From Microbacterium sp. Se63.02b (GTDB lineage: Bacteria > Actinomycetota > Actinomycetes > Actinomycetales > Microbacteriaceae), in the NCBI RefSeq assembly GCF_014171575.1, contig NZ_CP050453.1, positions 744,001-808,000 of the forward strand: a DNA stretch of 64,000 nt. Reading direction: 5' to 3'. Position numbers and translations under genes: made by a program. Within the stretch, counting starts at the first letter, position 1, and each line of letters begins with the position of its first letter. Below the pieces are notes generated by a model. That model made no database searches and had not been told where the DNA came from. It saw only the letters and a list, made by a program, of their open reading frames with translations. Below are positions 8,066 to 16,195 of the stretch, piece after piece.

Positions 8066-8109
8066 GAGAAACCCCATCAGCGCCTCTTCGAGGGCAGATG
8101 GGGTTTCTC
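8066..8109. repeat. Long perfect inverted repeat (terminator or oriT arm)
   Basis: GAGAAACCCCATC (8066-8078) and GATGGGGTTTCTC (8097-8109) are a perfect 13-base inverted repeat around an 18-base centre that can itself pair partly. It lies 41 bases after the stop of the minus-strand gene 8150-8566, so a rho-independent terminator is one reading (GGGGTTTCTC at the 3' arm, though with few T residues). Its position before mobC also fits an oriT structure. Confidence 0.6.
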
Positions 8110-8149
8110 TACTCGCCGCGACCGCACGGGGCCGCGGGCGACGCAACGC

Positions 8150-8566
8150 TCAGGCGGCTGGCTGCTTGACCGCCGTCGGCGTGCTTGAAGTCGTCGCGAC
8201 CAGGGCCGGAGAAGCCGCCTGCGGCGGTCTCTCAGCTGCCTGAGCAGGAACCTGACGATCACTGCCGACTGGTTGCGTCGTAGGCTGCTCCTCAATTGAT
8301 AGCAGGACGGTGACAGCCTCGATGAGGCGAGCAGCGCGCTTGGCCTCGTCCTTATCGGACGTGACCTCGTAGCGGCCGTGCTTGCCATCACGAATGATGG
8401 GTGGTTCAGGCTGGACGTCGAGAAGCTCGTACAGCTGCTCGACGGCGTCACAGCGTGCGAACGCCGCGACCTTGATCGCGTCGTTCACGTTCTTGTCGTA
8501 GGCGTCCTGCTCGGCCTGCAGCGCGGCGATCTGCGCAGCTCGGAGCTGACTACGGGTCCTTCGCAT
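8150..8566 (-). CDS. Hypothetical protein between rep and mob genes
   Basis: This 138-residue protein starts MRRTRSQLRAAQIAALQAEQ after a good AGGAGA site. The first half is helical and charged, with two segments that look like a folded core (VEQLYELLDVQPEPPII and EAKRAARLIEAVTVLLSI). The C-terminal 45 residues are Pro/Ala/Thr-rich and probably disordered. It follows the replication ATPase on the same strand with a 39-base gap. Small proteins of this sort sit between rep and mob genes in actinobacterial plasmids, but I can assign no function. Confidence 0.65.
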   Translation of the reverse strand: MRRTRSQLRAAQIAALQAEQDAYDKNVNDAIKVAAFARCDAVEQLYELLDVQPEPPIIRDGKHGRYEVTSDKDEAKRAARLIEAVTVLLSIEEQPTTQPVGSDRQVPAQAAERPPQAASPALVATTSSTPTAVKQPAA

Positions 8567-8597
8567 GGTGTTCTCCTAACGGTGCGGTGTAGTGGTC

Positions 8598-8616
8598 AGC
8601 CCCGATCAACGGGGCT
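8598..8616 (-). other. Small hairpin over the rep stop codon
   Basis: AGCCCCG (8598-8604) and CGGGGCT (8610-8616) form a perfect 7-base stem with a 5-base loop that contains the stop codon of the replication ATPase. There is no T-run, so it is not a classical terminator. It could protect the message end or modulate the downstream gene. Low confidence. Confidence 0.3.
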
Positions 8617-10426
8617 CGGTCTTAGGTGGGGCTACGGTCTCCTCGCCCCTACCCGGAGGTGCAAAGGGATCGCTGCCGACGTACTGGTCCAGGTCAGCAA
8701 CGCTGATACCGAGAGCCGTGAGTTCGTCCGCGAGTCGTGAGGTCAGCGCTCGGGACCGCTGCAACGGCGTGTCCCACTCGGAGCGCCAGCCGGCAGTGCA
8801 GCCGGGCGTCCGGCAAGTGATAGGGAAGCCCGAGCTCGCAGCGGATCCGTGGTCGGTGGCGCATGAGGCGGTGGCCCCGTTCGCCATGAACCTAGCGATC
8901 CACGCTCGAACGTCTTCAGCGACGAACTCGCGGGTCAGTTTCACGCTCGCAAGATCCGCATCGGAGATGGCGGAATCCGGAGGCACCAGAACCCAAGTCT
9001 TGGAACGCTTGGTGGTCGGGTCCGGCTTGATCTCGTCGATCTGCCACCCTGCCTTTCGAAGATCCGGAGCCACTCGCCGGAGCTTGCCACTCATGCCACG
9101 AGGCTCGGGCCAATAGCGATCGTCCGAGGGTCTGCGCAAGAGCTCGTGAAGGGCCTTGCCGGTACCCGTCCAGCGACGTTTGATCGTCTCGGTGATCGCC
9201 ACCAGGAACTGGTCGGTGCTCACGATGTCCTCGGCGACAGAATCTTGCGCCCGCCGGTAACGGCTCAGAGTGTCTGACCCCGTTGCATGATCAAGAGCGG
9301 CCAAGATCTCGGCGAAGTCCGCCATCCGAGGCTTGTTGCCGAGTTTCACGACGGGCAGCTGCTGCAAGGTCAGAACAACAAGGTCCAACAATGCACCCAC
9401 CATCGAGGCGTAGCTCGCGTTCCAAGCGGAGTTCAACTCGCGTTCTGAGCGACGCCTGTCTGCGGGGATCACCTCAAGATCTCCCCAGACGCATCGCTCG
9501 GCGAGGTCGCCGTTGAGAACGCCGATATCGATACTGGTGAATCCCAGGACGCCCTGCACCTGCATGATGCGCACGTCGTCGTCGGTGTACAGCGCGCGGT
9601 CGACATCAGCTTCACCGGTCACGAATCGGCACAAGCCGTCCGACAACCAACGCGGCATCGACGACATATTGTCGAAGACCACGCCGCGCGAGTGAGCCCC
9701 GGCGTGAAGCAGCCGGTCCGCATCGTTCGGTGGGCGCCTCACCGGCGCGGTGGTCGGATCGAACAGGGAGAAGAGCCGTCGTGCACTACTGGTCTTGGCG
9801 GTTCCCTGTTCACCGAGCAGAGCCAAGGCCGGGCACGGAAGACCGACAAGGATCGTCGCAGCGACGAGCCAGCCGATGATCAAGCCGCGGTCCGAGGCCG
9901 GCAGATTGACGAACTCCCACAATGCGTCGAGGTTTCCGCCGCGCGCAGGGACGGGCAAAGGGGCGGTCACGGCGGTGCGGCGAAACAGCACGGGAAGGTC
10001 ATCGTCGCCGTCGAGGATCTCCCAGCCGGCTGCCGTCACGCGGATGACCTGCTCACTGCGATCGCCGATGTCGATGAAGATCTCGTCGTCGCTGGGGCGC
10101 GCCGTGCGCAGGTGCAGCTTGATGGGCTCGAAACTCTCCTCCGCCTCGTACTCAAGCGCGCTCATCGCCTCAGTCAACGCGTTCTGCGAGGCTGTGCGAG
10201 CGGTCCGACGCCGGTACATGCCGCCGAGTTCCTTGCGGACGGAGCGTCTGCTGCCGAGGAGAGGAATCGCTACGTGACCGCCCTTGCGAACACCGAAAGG
10301 CTTGCCATCGGTATCGACGTGAAGGTCGTAGTGATCGAGGGCCAACTCAACGAGCTGCTGCGCGGTGGACCGCTTCCCGAGCGCCTCGGGGATATCGCGG
10401 TCTTCAGGTACGCTGGTGGTAGTCAA
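8606..10426 (-). CDS. AAA-type replication ATPase/helicase of the element
   Basis: This 606-residue protein has a P-loop at residues 205-212 (GEQGTAKT) and a hydrophobic Asp segment that could be Walker B (RGVVFDNMSSM, near residue 250). A conserved-looking stretch SDGLCRFVTGEADVDR follows. The layout resembles the helicase half of phage/plasmid primase-helicases used by integrative elements for replication. The C-terminal part (from about residue 440) carries a winged-helix-like segment and a few cysteines. It starts with TTG: an AAAGGAGA site lies upstream and no better start fits. It is transcribed away from the integrase, after the excisionase. Confidence 0.72.
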   Translation of the reverse strand: MTTTSVPEDRDIPEALGKRSTAQQLVELALDHYDLHVDTDGKPFGVRKGGHVAIPLLGSRRSVRKELGGMYRRRTARTASQNALTEAMSALEYEAEESFEPIKLHLRTARPSDDEIFIDIGDRSEQVIRVTAAGWEILDGDDDLPVLFRRTAVTAPLPVPARGGNLDALWEFVNLPASDRGLIIGWLVAATILVGLPCPALALLGEQGTAKTSSARRLFSLFDPTTAPVRRPPNDADRLLHAGAHSRGVVFDNMSSMPRWLSDGLCRFVTGEADVDRALYTDDDVRIMQVQGVLGFTSIDIGVLNGDLAERCVWGDLEVIPADRRRSERELNSAWNASYASMVGALLDLVVLTLQQLPVVKLGNKPRMADFAEILAALDHATGSDTLSRYRRAQDSVAEDIVSTDQFLVAITETIKRRWTGTGKALHELLRRPSDDRYWPEPRGMSGKLRRVAPDLRKAGWQIDEIKPDPTTKRSKTWVLVPPDSAISDADLASVKLTREFVAEDVRAWIARFMANGATASCATDHGSAASSGFPITCRTPGCTAGWRSEWDTPLQRSRALTSRLADELTALGISVADLDQYVGSDPFAPPGRGEETVAPPKTEPR

Positions 10427-10890
10427 ATGCAGGATCTCCTTTCAGATCCGCCATGGGGTCGCCGAGTTGCAGCTCGGTGGCCCTTTTTGTTTCTTCCGTA
10501 TGGGTAGTGCTCGCTCAGGGTTCGAGCGTGATGTCGATCTTGTGGTTGCGGTCCCTTCGTATCCGCGCCTGCACCCTGCCGTGCGCGTGTTGAGCACCAG
10601 CAGGCCGCTTCGGGGGCGAGGCAAGAGCAGGCACGCTCCCGGGAGCCGAGGAAGATCGGTAGTGCGGAAGTCACCCCCGCACTTCTCCTGCGCGGACTGC
10701 ACCTATTTCGCCTCCGAGGTGCCAATAGAGAAGTGATGGGGTTCCGTCCGCATCTCCGCTCCCGTGCGCGGGTTATCTAGGCGACGGCGGGGCGCGCCAC
10801 GTGCGGAACACCACGCGGAACGTGTCGGTCCCGACAGTTGCCTCGAAGTTCCGCACGGTTTCCGCGCGCAATGGGTCCGGCGAGGACGCA
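10427..10890. other. Intergenic region with clustered inverted repeats, candidate replication origin
   Basis: This 464-base gap between the excisionase and rep genes has no convincing gene. It contains AGTGCGG/CCGCACT (10661-10667 and 10677-10683), a perfect CGTGCGGAAC/GTTCCGCACG pair (10800-10809 and 10848-10857) and the palindrome TGTCGGTCCCGACA (10823-10836). Such clustered repeats beside a replication gene fit an origin, or arm sites for integrase and excisionase. The role is inferred. Confidence 0.45.
10457..10490 (+). terminator. Terminator-like hairpin with T-run
   Basis: On the plus strand an imperfect stem (GGTCGCCGAG paired with CTCGGTGGCC, loop TTGCAG) is followed by CTTTTTGTTT. 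It would stop plus-strand transcription. No plus-strand gene lies directly upstream, so it may block antisense read-through from the rep region or act on a small untranslated transcript. Confidence 0.45.
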
Positions 10891-11085
10891 TCACATCGCC
10901 GGCTCGAGCTGCTCCTCGATCCAACGGTCGACATCGGCCTGACGCCAGCGAACAGCGGCGCCGATCTTCACGGCCCGGGGGAGCGGCTCACCGAGCGACC
11001 GCTTGCGGTAGATAGTCGACACAGACATGCCGGTCTGGGCGGAGAGATCGTGAACGTCGAGGAGGGTGTTCGTCGTCTGTGTCAT
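10891..11085 (-). CDS. xis: Excisionase / AlpA-like HTH protein
   Basis: This 64-residue protein has the layout of excisionases of the MerR-like helix-turn-helix type: LLDVHDLSAQTGMSVSTIYR, then a wing (LPRAVKIGAAVRWRQADVDRWI). Such proteins bend the attachment site DNA and direct the integrase toward excision. I chose the ATG at 11085 because it has an AAGGA site and the family begins there; the frame is open 57 bases further. It is divergent from the repressor-integrase pair, sharing a short operator region with it. Confidence 0.85.
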   Translation of the reverse strand: MTQTTNTLLDVHDLSAQTGMSVSTIYRKRSLGEPLPRAVKIGAAVRWRQADVDRWIEEQLEPAM

Positions 11086-11106
11086 GCGGAGTCCTTTGAT
11101 AGCGAG

Positions 11107-11167
11107 TACCAGAAATTTGTAACTTGTGAGGTACCGTAACACAAGCTACATGATTCTGGTAACTTGT
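11107..11167. promoter_or_regulatory. Nested operator repeats between xis and repressor
   Basis: The 86-base divergent region holds two nested inverted repeats. The outer is perfect: TACCAGAA (11107-11114) with TTCTGGTA (11154-11161). The inner is GTAACTTGTG (11119-11128) with CACAAGCTAC (11140-11149), one mismatch. A further GTAACTTGT lies at 11159-11167, touching the repressor start and overlapping its TAACTT box (11160-11165). This is the expected layout for a lysogeny-type switch controlled by the adjacent repressor. Binding is inferred. Confidence 0.65.
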
Positions 11168-11171
11168 AAGC

Positions 11172-11918
11172 ATGGAATCAATGGCATACGCGGAAGCGGT
11201 GGGCGGATTTCTTGCCGCCTACCGGCGGCGGCACGGGATTACCCTTGAGGCGATCGCGACCGTTGGACGCGATTACGGAGCAACGTGGAGCCTGTCTAGC
11301 GTCCAGGCGATTGAGCGGGGCAAGGCTGCGCCGACGGTTCCGACGCTTCTCACGCTCGCACTCGCACTTGGAAAGCTCTCTGGTGAGCCGCTTCGACTCG
11401 CCGACCTTCTTGGGGCTGCGGAGTTGCTGGAACGGCCGTACGAGCTCCGTGAGGATCAGCCCGTGCGGCGGGAGTGGGTCAACCGCGTACTGTCGGGCGC
11501 ACCGATCGCGCTCGAGGATGGCGACTATGCGCACGTGGGCGCCGCGCCGATAGGTGGGGATCACGAGTGGGACGAGGAACTCGAGATGGCGGCCCTTGAG
11601 CATATGAGGGTGCACGGCAGGAAGTCCGAGTCGTATGACCAGGTGGATGCACAGTGGGGGGCCATGACGGAGGTGCCCGACCGTGACACGCGTCAGAGCG
11701 CTCGTCGGCCTAGTGTGAGCCTTGCAGAGTCTCGGGCGGCAAAGAAGCTTGGGATACGCCCACCTCTGCTTCAGCAGTACGCGGCGCGACTCTGGGGCCA
11801 TTCCCTTGAAGTCGAGGCCCTGCTCCGTGCCGGCGAGGACAGCACGCCGCAGGCGCGTGGGCGCGTCACGCGTGTGCTCATTGACGAACTCCGCGCATCC
11901 ACCGACGGTGAAGTCTGA
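11172..11918 (+). CDS. XRE-like transcriptional regulator
   Basis: The N-terminal 75 residues form a lambda-repressor-like helix-turn-helix: FLAAYRRRHGITLEAIATV, then WSLSSVQAIERGKAAPTVPTLLTLALAL. The remaining 170 residues are of unknown type and contain an acidic middle (DHEWDEELEMAALEHM). A TAACTT box ends six bases before the ATG, implying a leaderless message. The TGA stop shares one base with the integrase ATG, so the two are translated together. It probably represses the excisionase and its own promoter through the palindromes just upstream. Confidence 0.8.
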   Translation: MESMAYAEAVGGFLAAYRRRHGITLEAIATVGRDYGATWSLSSVQAIERGKAAPTVPTLLTLALALGKLSGEPLRLADLLGAAELLERPYELREDQPVRREWVNRVLSGAPIALEDGDYAHVGAAPIGGDHEWDEELEMAALEHMRVHGRKSESYDQVDAQWGAMTEVPDRDTRQSARRPSVSLAESRAAKKLGIRPPLLQQYAARLWGHSLEVEALLRAGEDSTPQARGRVTRVLIDELRASTDGEV

Positions 11919-13063
11919 TGGCCAGACCTCGAATGGCGATCGGAACCTACGGCACCATCCACGTGGCCGAGGTTCAGCCGGGGAAGTGGCGTGCCCGCAC
12001 GCGGTATCGTTTCGCGGACGGCAAATCCCGCCAGATCGAGAAGCACGCGCCGAGCAAGGCCAAGGCGACGGCCGCGCTGAGGCATGCGCTGACCACGATC
12101 GAGGCCGACCGCGGTGGCGAGCTGAAACCGGCAACGCACCTCCGCGCCCTCGGCCAGAGGTTCTTGGAGTCCCGGCGTGAGTTGGGGCGCTCAGAAGGCA
12201 CGCTGGAGACCTACGGCTATGCAGTCACCGCTCATATCGCGCCCCGGATCGGCGACCTCTCAGTCGCCGAGGCCACACCTGAACGGCTGCAGAAGTTCCT
12301 TAACGCCGTTGAGAAGGAAGCCGGCCCGGGGGCAGCAAAGAACTGCCGATCGGCGCTGAGTGGCATGCTCGGCCTAGCGGTGCGGAACGGGGCTTTGTCG
12401 CACAACCCCGTGCGTGAGCTCGAGCGCGTCACCCAAAGGAAGAAGAAGGGCAGCACCGCAATCCCGTTGGACGAACTGCCGATGTTTCTCCAGCGCGTCC
12501 GTGAGGACGAGAAGCTCAACGAGTGGGACACGGTGGATCTGATCACGTTCATGCTCGCGTCAGGGTGGCGAGTGGCCGAGGTGTGCGCGCTCGAAGCGAG
12601 CGCTATCGACTTCGCCGCCGGCACAGCTTCCGTTGTCGCGCAGAATGTGCGTGTGAAGGGGCGGGGAATTGTGCGGCAGGAGTTCGCGAAGACCGACAAG
12701 TCCGCGCGTACCACCCACTTGCCGGAAGCGACCATGCTCCTCCTTCACAAGCGGCACGAGAGGCTGCGCGCCGATACCAACCTCATCTTCCCGACTCCGC
12801 TGATGCGCCCTCGCGATCCCTCGAACACGCAGCGGGAGCTTCGAGACCGTCGCGACGGCCTGGGGTACCCGGGATTGTCAACGCACGCGTTCCGAAAGTC
12901 GGTAGCCACGATTCTTGACAAGGCTGGACTGTCCGCGACAGAGATCGCCGACTACCTCGGACACGAGAACCCGAGCATGACCCAGGACGTGTACATGAAC
13001 ACCATCAAGGGCTCCACCAAAGCTGCAGGCATCATGGGCCAGAAGCTGGACGGGCTGATCTAA
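11918..13063 (+). CDS. int: Tyrosine site-specific integrase
   Basis: This 381-residue phage-type integrase has an AP2-like arm-binding N-terminus (TIHVAEVQPGKWRARTRYRF), a SAM-like core-binding domain (about residues 70-165) and a catalytic domain. The catalytic residues are visible: Arg218 (SGWRVAEV), Lys around 258-261, His323 and Arg326 (THAFRKS), His349 (LGHENPS) and the nucleophile Tyr359 (QDVYM). It inserts and, with the excisionase, removes the element. Its gene lies about 1.2 kb from the tRNA-Phe target with one cargo gene between. Confidence 0.95.
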   Translation: MARPRMAIGTYGTIHVAEVQPGKWRARTRYRFADGKSRQIEKHAPSKAKATAALRHALTTIEADRGGELKPATHLRALGQRFLESRRELGRSEGTLETYGYAVTAHIAPRIGDLSVAEATPERLQKFLNAVEKEAGPGAAKNCRSALSGMLGLAVRNGALSHNPVRELERVTQRKKKGSTAIPLDELPMFLQRVREDEKLNEWDTVDLITFMLASGWRVAEVCALEASAIDFAAGTASVVAQNVRVKGRGIVRQEFAKTDKSARTTHLPEATMLLLHKRHERLRADTNLIFPTPLMRPRDPSNTQRELRDRRDGLGYPGLSTHAFRKSVATILDKAGLSATEIADYLGHENPSMTQDVYMNTIKGSTKAAGIMGQKLDGLI

Positions 13064-13153
13064 TCCGGTGCGAGAAGCAGCCCGGGGCGGAGTGAGGAGA
13101 GGGCTTCCGCTCTACCCGATCGTAGTGTCCGTGGCTGCGGATACGATCCATCG

Positions 13154-14101
13154 ATGACTGATGAGCAGCCGCCGGCGCCTGATCCTGCGAGCGGGCTGAA
13201 TCTTGCGGACGAGCTGAACCGTGACTTCTATTCGCATTCACCATCGCAGTACCTGCGAACTCGAATCGCGTTGCTCGTCGCCCTCGGCGACGCCGATGCC
13301 GCCTTGCATCCCGCGCTCGTTGGAGGTGTCCGTGCGTGGGGTATGGGCGTCGAGCTAGAGGTGCCACTAGACGACGAAGAGATCGACGGATTCGCTGTGG
13401 TCGAGTCGATCTCGATCATGTACCTCGCGGCGGAGGCACTCCTGCGGTTGTACTTCGCGCACGTGGAACCGGAGCCTTGTCCGCCGCTGAAGCTCTCGTC
13501 GTTGACGAGCTTCGCGAAGTTCAAGCAGATGGCGGGCGACTTGTTGACCAGCCCTCCGCGCAATGAGCTATTGCGCGAGGTATTCCGCGGCAGGCTCGAT
13601 GCGCCTGCTGAGGTATCCGCGGAGGCATGGACAGAGGACGCTGACGTCCTTCGATTTCTCTTGACTCGGGCAGCCGCGCTGCTCGCCCGCGAGGCTAACG
13701 TGTACAACTCGACGAAGCACGGGCTTGCAGTGCAACCTCGGAAATCCGGGCTGCGCCTCGGTAGCGAGGAGGACCCGAATGGCGTGATCGTCGACCACCA
13801 CGGACCGTCCATCCGGTTCCTCAGCAAGGGTCCTAGCGCCGAAGAGGGGGTGCAACAGTGGCGAGAGACGATCCAGTTCGCGTTCCCTTCCATCAACCTC
13901 GCAGTTGCATCCGCTTTCGCCGACGAGATCGACGCGATCCACGCGGTGGCGAAGGCGCGCTTGACTGGTGAACAGGGCTCAGTGACGATTCGTCAGCGAG
14001 CGTTGATTGACCACCTTCGTGCCGTGCCCTTCGCTAGCAACTACACGGGGCTTCTATCTCTGGGGATGCATCGAGACTTTGGGGTCAGGATTGGGCGCTA
14101 G
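13154..14101 (+). CDS. Hypothetical cargo protein next to the integrase
   Basis: This 315-residue protein begins MTDEQPPAPDPASG and is soluble by composition. A TACGAT box lies exactly six bases before the ATG, so a leaderless message with its own promoter is likely. The core contains a helical stretch (ESISIMYLAAEALLRLYFAHV) and the segment EANVYNSTKHGLAV, whose NxxKHG pattern recurs in HEPN-like and other uncharacterised proteins. I do not recognise a family. Genes in this position, between integrase and attachment site, are often defence or other cargo genes, but that is only context. Confidence 0.65.
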   Translation: MTDEQPPAPDPASGLNLADELNRDFYSHSPSQYLRTRIALLVALGDADAALHPALVGGVRAWGMGVELEVPLDDEEIDGFAVVESISIMYLAAEALLRLYFAHVEPEPCPPLKLSSLTSFAKFKQMAGDLLTSPPRNELLREVFRGRLDAPAEVSAEAWTEDADVLRFLLTRAAALLAREANVYNSTKHGLAVQPRKSGLRLGSEEDPNGVIVDHHGPSIRFLSKGPSAEEGVQQWRETIQFAFPSINLAVASAFADEIDAIHAVAKARLTGEQGSVTIRQRALIDHLRAVPFASNYTGLLSLGMHRDFGVRIGR

Positions 14102-14136
14102 TTGCGTTCGGGCGACGCTGCTGCCTGAGCCTGATA

Positions 14137-14156
14137 GTGCGGAGTTTGTGCGGAGT
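14137..14156. repeat. Direct repeat GTGCGGAGT, candidate integrase arm sites
   Basis: GTGCGGAGT occurs at 14137-14145 and again at 14148-14156, a spacing of 11 bases or one helical turn, between the cargo gene and the tRNA-Phe target. Tyrosine integrases bind such arm-type repeats beside the core site. The same GTGCGG core recurs in the xis-rep gap. The role is inferred. Confidence 0.45.
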
Positions 14157-14232
14157 CCACGACTGAAAACCCCAGAGCCTGCCCGGAGGGAGGCAGTCGC
14201 TGACGCGGAAAAACCCTGATAAGCGCATAAAA

Positions 14233-14266
14233 GAACCCCCGCGATGTAGAAGCTACGCGAGGGTTC
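14233..14266 (-). terminator. Terminator after the tRNA operon
   Basis: Reading the minus strand, GAACCC and GGGTTC arms close a hairpin with further pairing (CTAC/GTAG inside), followed by TTTTATG. It lies four bases past the mature 3' end of tRNA-Phe and would end the Glu-Asp-Phe transcript. If the element inserted at the tRNA 3' end, this hairpin is either supplied by the element or lies within the duplicated core. Confidence 0.7.
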
Positions 14267-14269
14267 CAG

Positions 14270-14342
14270 TGGCTCCGACCGGCATCGATCCGGTGACCTT
14301 TCGATTTTCAGTCGAACGCTCTACCAACTGAGCTACAGAGCC
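14270..14342 (-). tRNA. tRNA-Phe (GAA)
   Basis: A 73-base cloverleaf on the minus strand has a paired acceptor (GGCTCTG with CGGAGCC), D-arm, T-arm and an anticodon loop CTGAAAA giving GAA. CCA is not encoded. It is the last gene of a three-tRNA operon and the probable integration target of the element to its left. Confidence 0.97.
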
Positions 14343-14411
14343 GCGCGACCGGCGAACCTGTCGCGTCCTAGACGAAGAGCCCTCTCCGAAGAAAGAGCTC
14401 ATCGCACGGAG

Positions 14412-14485
14412 CGACCCTGACGGGACTTGAACCCGCGACCTCCGCCGTGACAGGGCGGCACGCTAACCAACTGCGCTACAGGGCC
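14412..14485 (-). tRNA. tRNA-Asp (GTC)
   Basis: This 74-base tRNA on the minus strand has the acceptor GGCCCTG/CAGGGTC with one G-T pair, discriminator G as usual for Asp, and anticodon loop CTGTCAC. It lies between tRNA-Glu and tRNA-Phe in one operon. Confidence 0.97.
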
Positions 14486-14514
14486 ATACTTGTTTTCAAT
14501 TGTATCGGAAGGTG

Positions 14515-14587
14515 TGACCCCAACGGGATTCGAACCCGTGCTACCGCCGTGAAAGGGCGGCGTCCTAGGCCGCTAAACGATGGGGCC
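14515..14587 (-). tRNA. tRNA-Glu (TTC)
   Basis: This 73-base tRNA on the minus strand has the acceptor GGCCCCA/TGGGGTC and anticodon loop CTTTCAC, giving TTC. It is the first gene of the Glu-Asp-Phe operon. Confidence 0.97.
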
Positions 14588-14798
14588 GAGTCAGTCCCGG
14601 GGGACTTCCTTGCCGACGCTCAAGCATAAGGGATGATCCGAGCAAATCGCGAATCGAGGGCGCGGCGTCTTCCCCCGGGCGTGTTTCGGGAGGACGATGG
14701 GTGCATGTGGGCGTCGCCGTATCCGCTCTCCCCGGCTCTGGTGCGGATGTGAAAGTTGTTGTTAGTGTGGCATTTGTGAAACCGGCGGAAGGGGCCGT

Positions 14799-16173
14799 GT
14801 GAACGACCACCAGAAAGCTCTGGACGCTGCGGTTGCCGCGGCCTCAGACGATTGCGGCTGCGCACCCAGCCCGTCCGAACAGCGCGCGTTCGGCAAAGAG
14901 GGCTTCAGCCGTCGCGGGGCCCTCGGGCTCGGCGTGCTCGGTGTCGTCGCGCTCAGCGCCTTCGGCATCTCCAACGGGGTCTCCGCCGCCTATGCCGCCA
15001 CGTACCCGAGCTGGGACGACGTGCAGCGTGCCAAGAACAACGAAGCGGCGAAGTCGGCCGAAGTCACTCGCATCGAGGGGCTCATCCAGTCGCTGACCCA
15101 GAAGGTCGCCGAGACGGAGGCCGCTGCGCAGGTCGCCTCGGACGAGTTCTACGAGGCCCAGCAGAAGTACTTCGCCGCAGCCACCGAGGCGGATTCCCTT
15201 CAGGCGAAGGCCGACGAACAGGCCGCGAAGGCCGATGACTCGGCGAAGAAGGCCGGCCAGGTCGCGGCGCAGCTGTACCGCAACGGTGGTGACGACACCT
15301 CCCTGGAGCTGCTGTTCACCGGCTCAGCCGACAACGCCGACGAGCTCCTCGCGCGCCTCGGCACCATGGACAAGCTGTTCGAGTACAACCAGTCGGTGTA
15401 CGACGACGCGGTCGCGGCGCGAAACTCCGCGCAGTCTCTCAGCGACCAGGCGGTGCTGGCGCGCGATGAGCGCGACCGGCTACAGAAGATCGCCGAAGAG
15501 AAGATGGTCGTGGCTCAGCAGGCTGCGGACGCTGCTCAGGCGGCGCTCGACGAGCAGTCCGAGAACCTCGCCACCATGCAGGCGCAGCTCGCGGCGCTCA
15601 AGGACACGACCGCGAAGACCGTCGCCGGGTTCCGGGCAGGCGTCGAGGCCGCTGAGAGGAGCGACGCGAGCGCGAGGCCCGCGAGGCCGCAGCAGCAGCC
15701 GCCGGCAACGGTGGCGGCGGTGGTGGCGGTGGCGGCGGCGGGGATCCCAGGGCAGCGGCGGCTGGTGCCGTCCGCACGGCGGGGGCAAGAGCTCCGGCTA
15801 CGGTCCCCGGTCGCAGCAGTGCGGTCCCCAGGGCTGCTCGTCGAGCTTCCACTACGGCACCGACTTCGCCAACGGGTGCGGCGCTGCCATCTATGCCGCT
15901 CAGTCCGGCACGGTCGATTACGCGGGCGGCAACGGCGGCTACGGGAACTACATCCGCATCCAGCACGGTGGCGGAATCGGCACCGGCTATGCGCACATCC
16001 GCAACGGCGGGATCCTCGTCCGCTCCGGGCAGTGGGTCCGCTCCGGACAGGTCATCGCGTATGCCGGTAACACCGGTCGCTCGTTCGGCTGCCACCTGCA
16101 CTTCGAGGTGTACGTCAACGGTCAGGCCGTCAACCCGGTGCAGTTCCTGGCGCGACACGGCGTCTCCGCCTGA
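14799..16173 (+). CDS. LytM-type M23 peptidoglycan endopeptidase, two frameshifts
   Basis: The N-terminus has a twin-arginine export signal (FSRRGALGLGVLGVVALS), then a long coiled coil (about residues 75-285, rich in Ala/Glu/Gln). A Gly-rich linker leads to an M23 domain with the zinc-binding HYGTDFANGCG and HLHFEVYVNG motifs. Such proteins cut cell-wall peptides or activate other hydrolases. The frame breaks near 15655 and again in the G-run at 15740-15743; adding one base at each site gives a single protein of about 458 residues. It starts at GTG after a GGAAGGGG site. The breaks are probably sequencing errors. Confidence 0.85.
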
Positions 16174-16195
16174 ACATCCGCCTCACGACAGACGA

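Larger units (their letters stand above)
1..14269. mobile_element. Integrated mobilizable element in tRNA-Phe, left end outside window
   Basis: The stretch carries a tyrosine integrase (11918-13063), an excisionase, a phage-like repressor, a replication ATPase, MobC and a relaxase, plus two toxin-antitoxin loci and Lsr2. Its right edge lies against the 3' end of tRNA-Phe on the minus strand, a standard target for actinobacterial tyrosine integrases. There is no type IV secretion or FtsK-like transfer gene in the visible part, so it looks mobilizable rather than self-transmissible, unless transfer genes lie left of the window. I found no second copy of the tRNA 3' end inside the window, so the left attachment site must be outside. 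The exact right boundary is inferred. Confidence 0.8.

Noticed and set aside
14160..14330. CGACTGAAAA at 14160-14169 also occurs in the tRNA-Phe anticodon arm, suggesting a core attachment site.
   Set aside because: The two copies are in inverted orientation relative to each other, while attachment cores must be direct repeats. Ten bases is also short enough for chance.
14799..16173. M23 peptidase as a genuine decayed pseudogene.
   Set aside because: Both breaks are single-base and one lies in a G-run like the others in this window, and every catalytic motif is intact.
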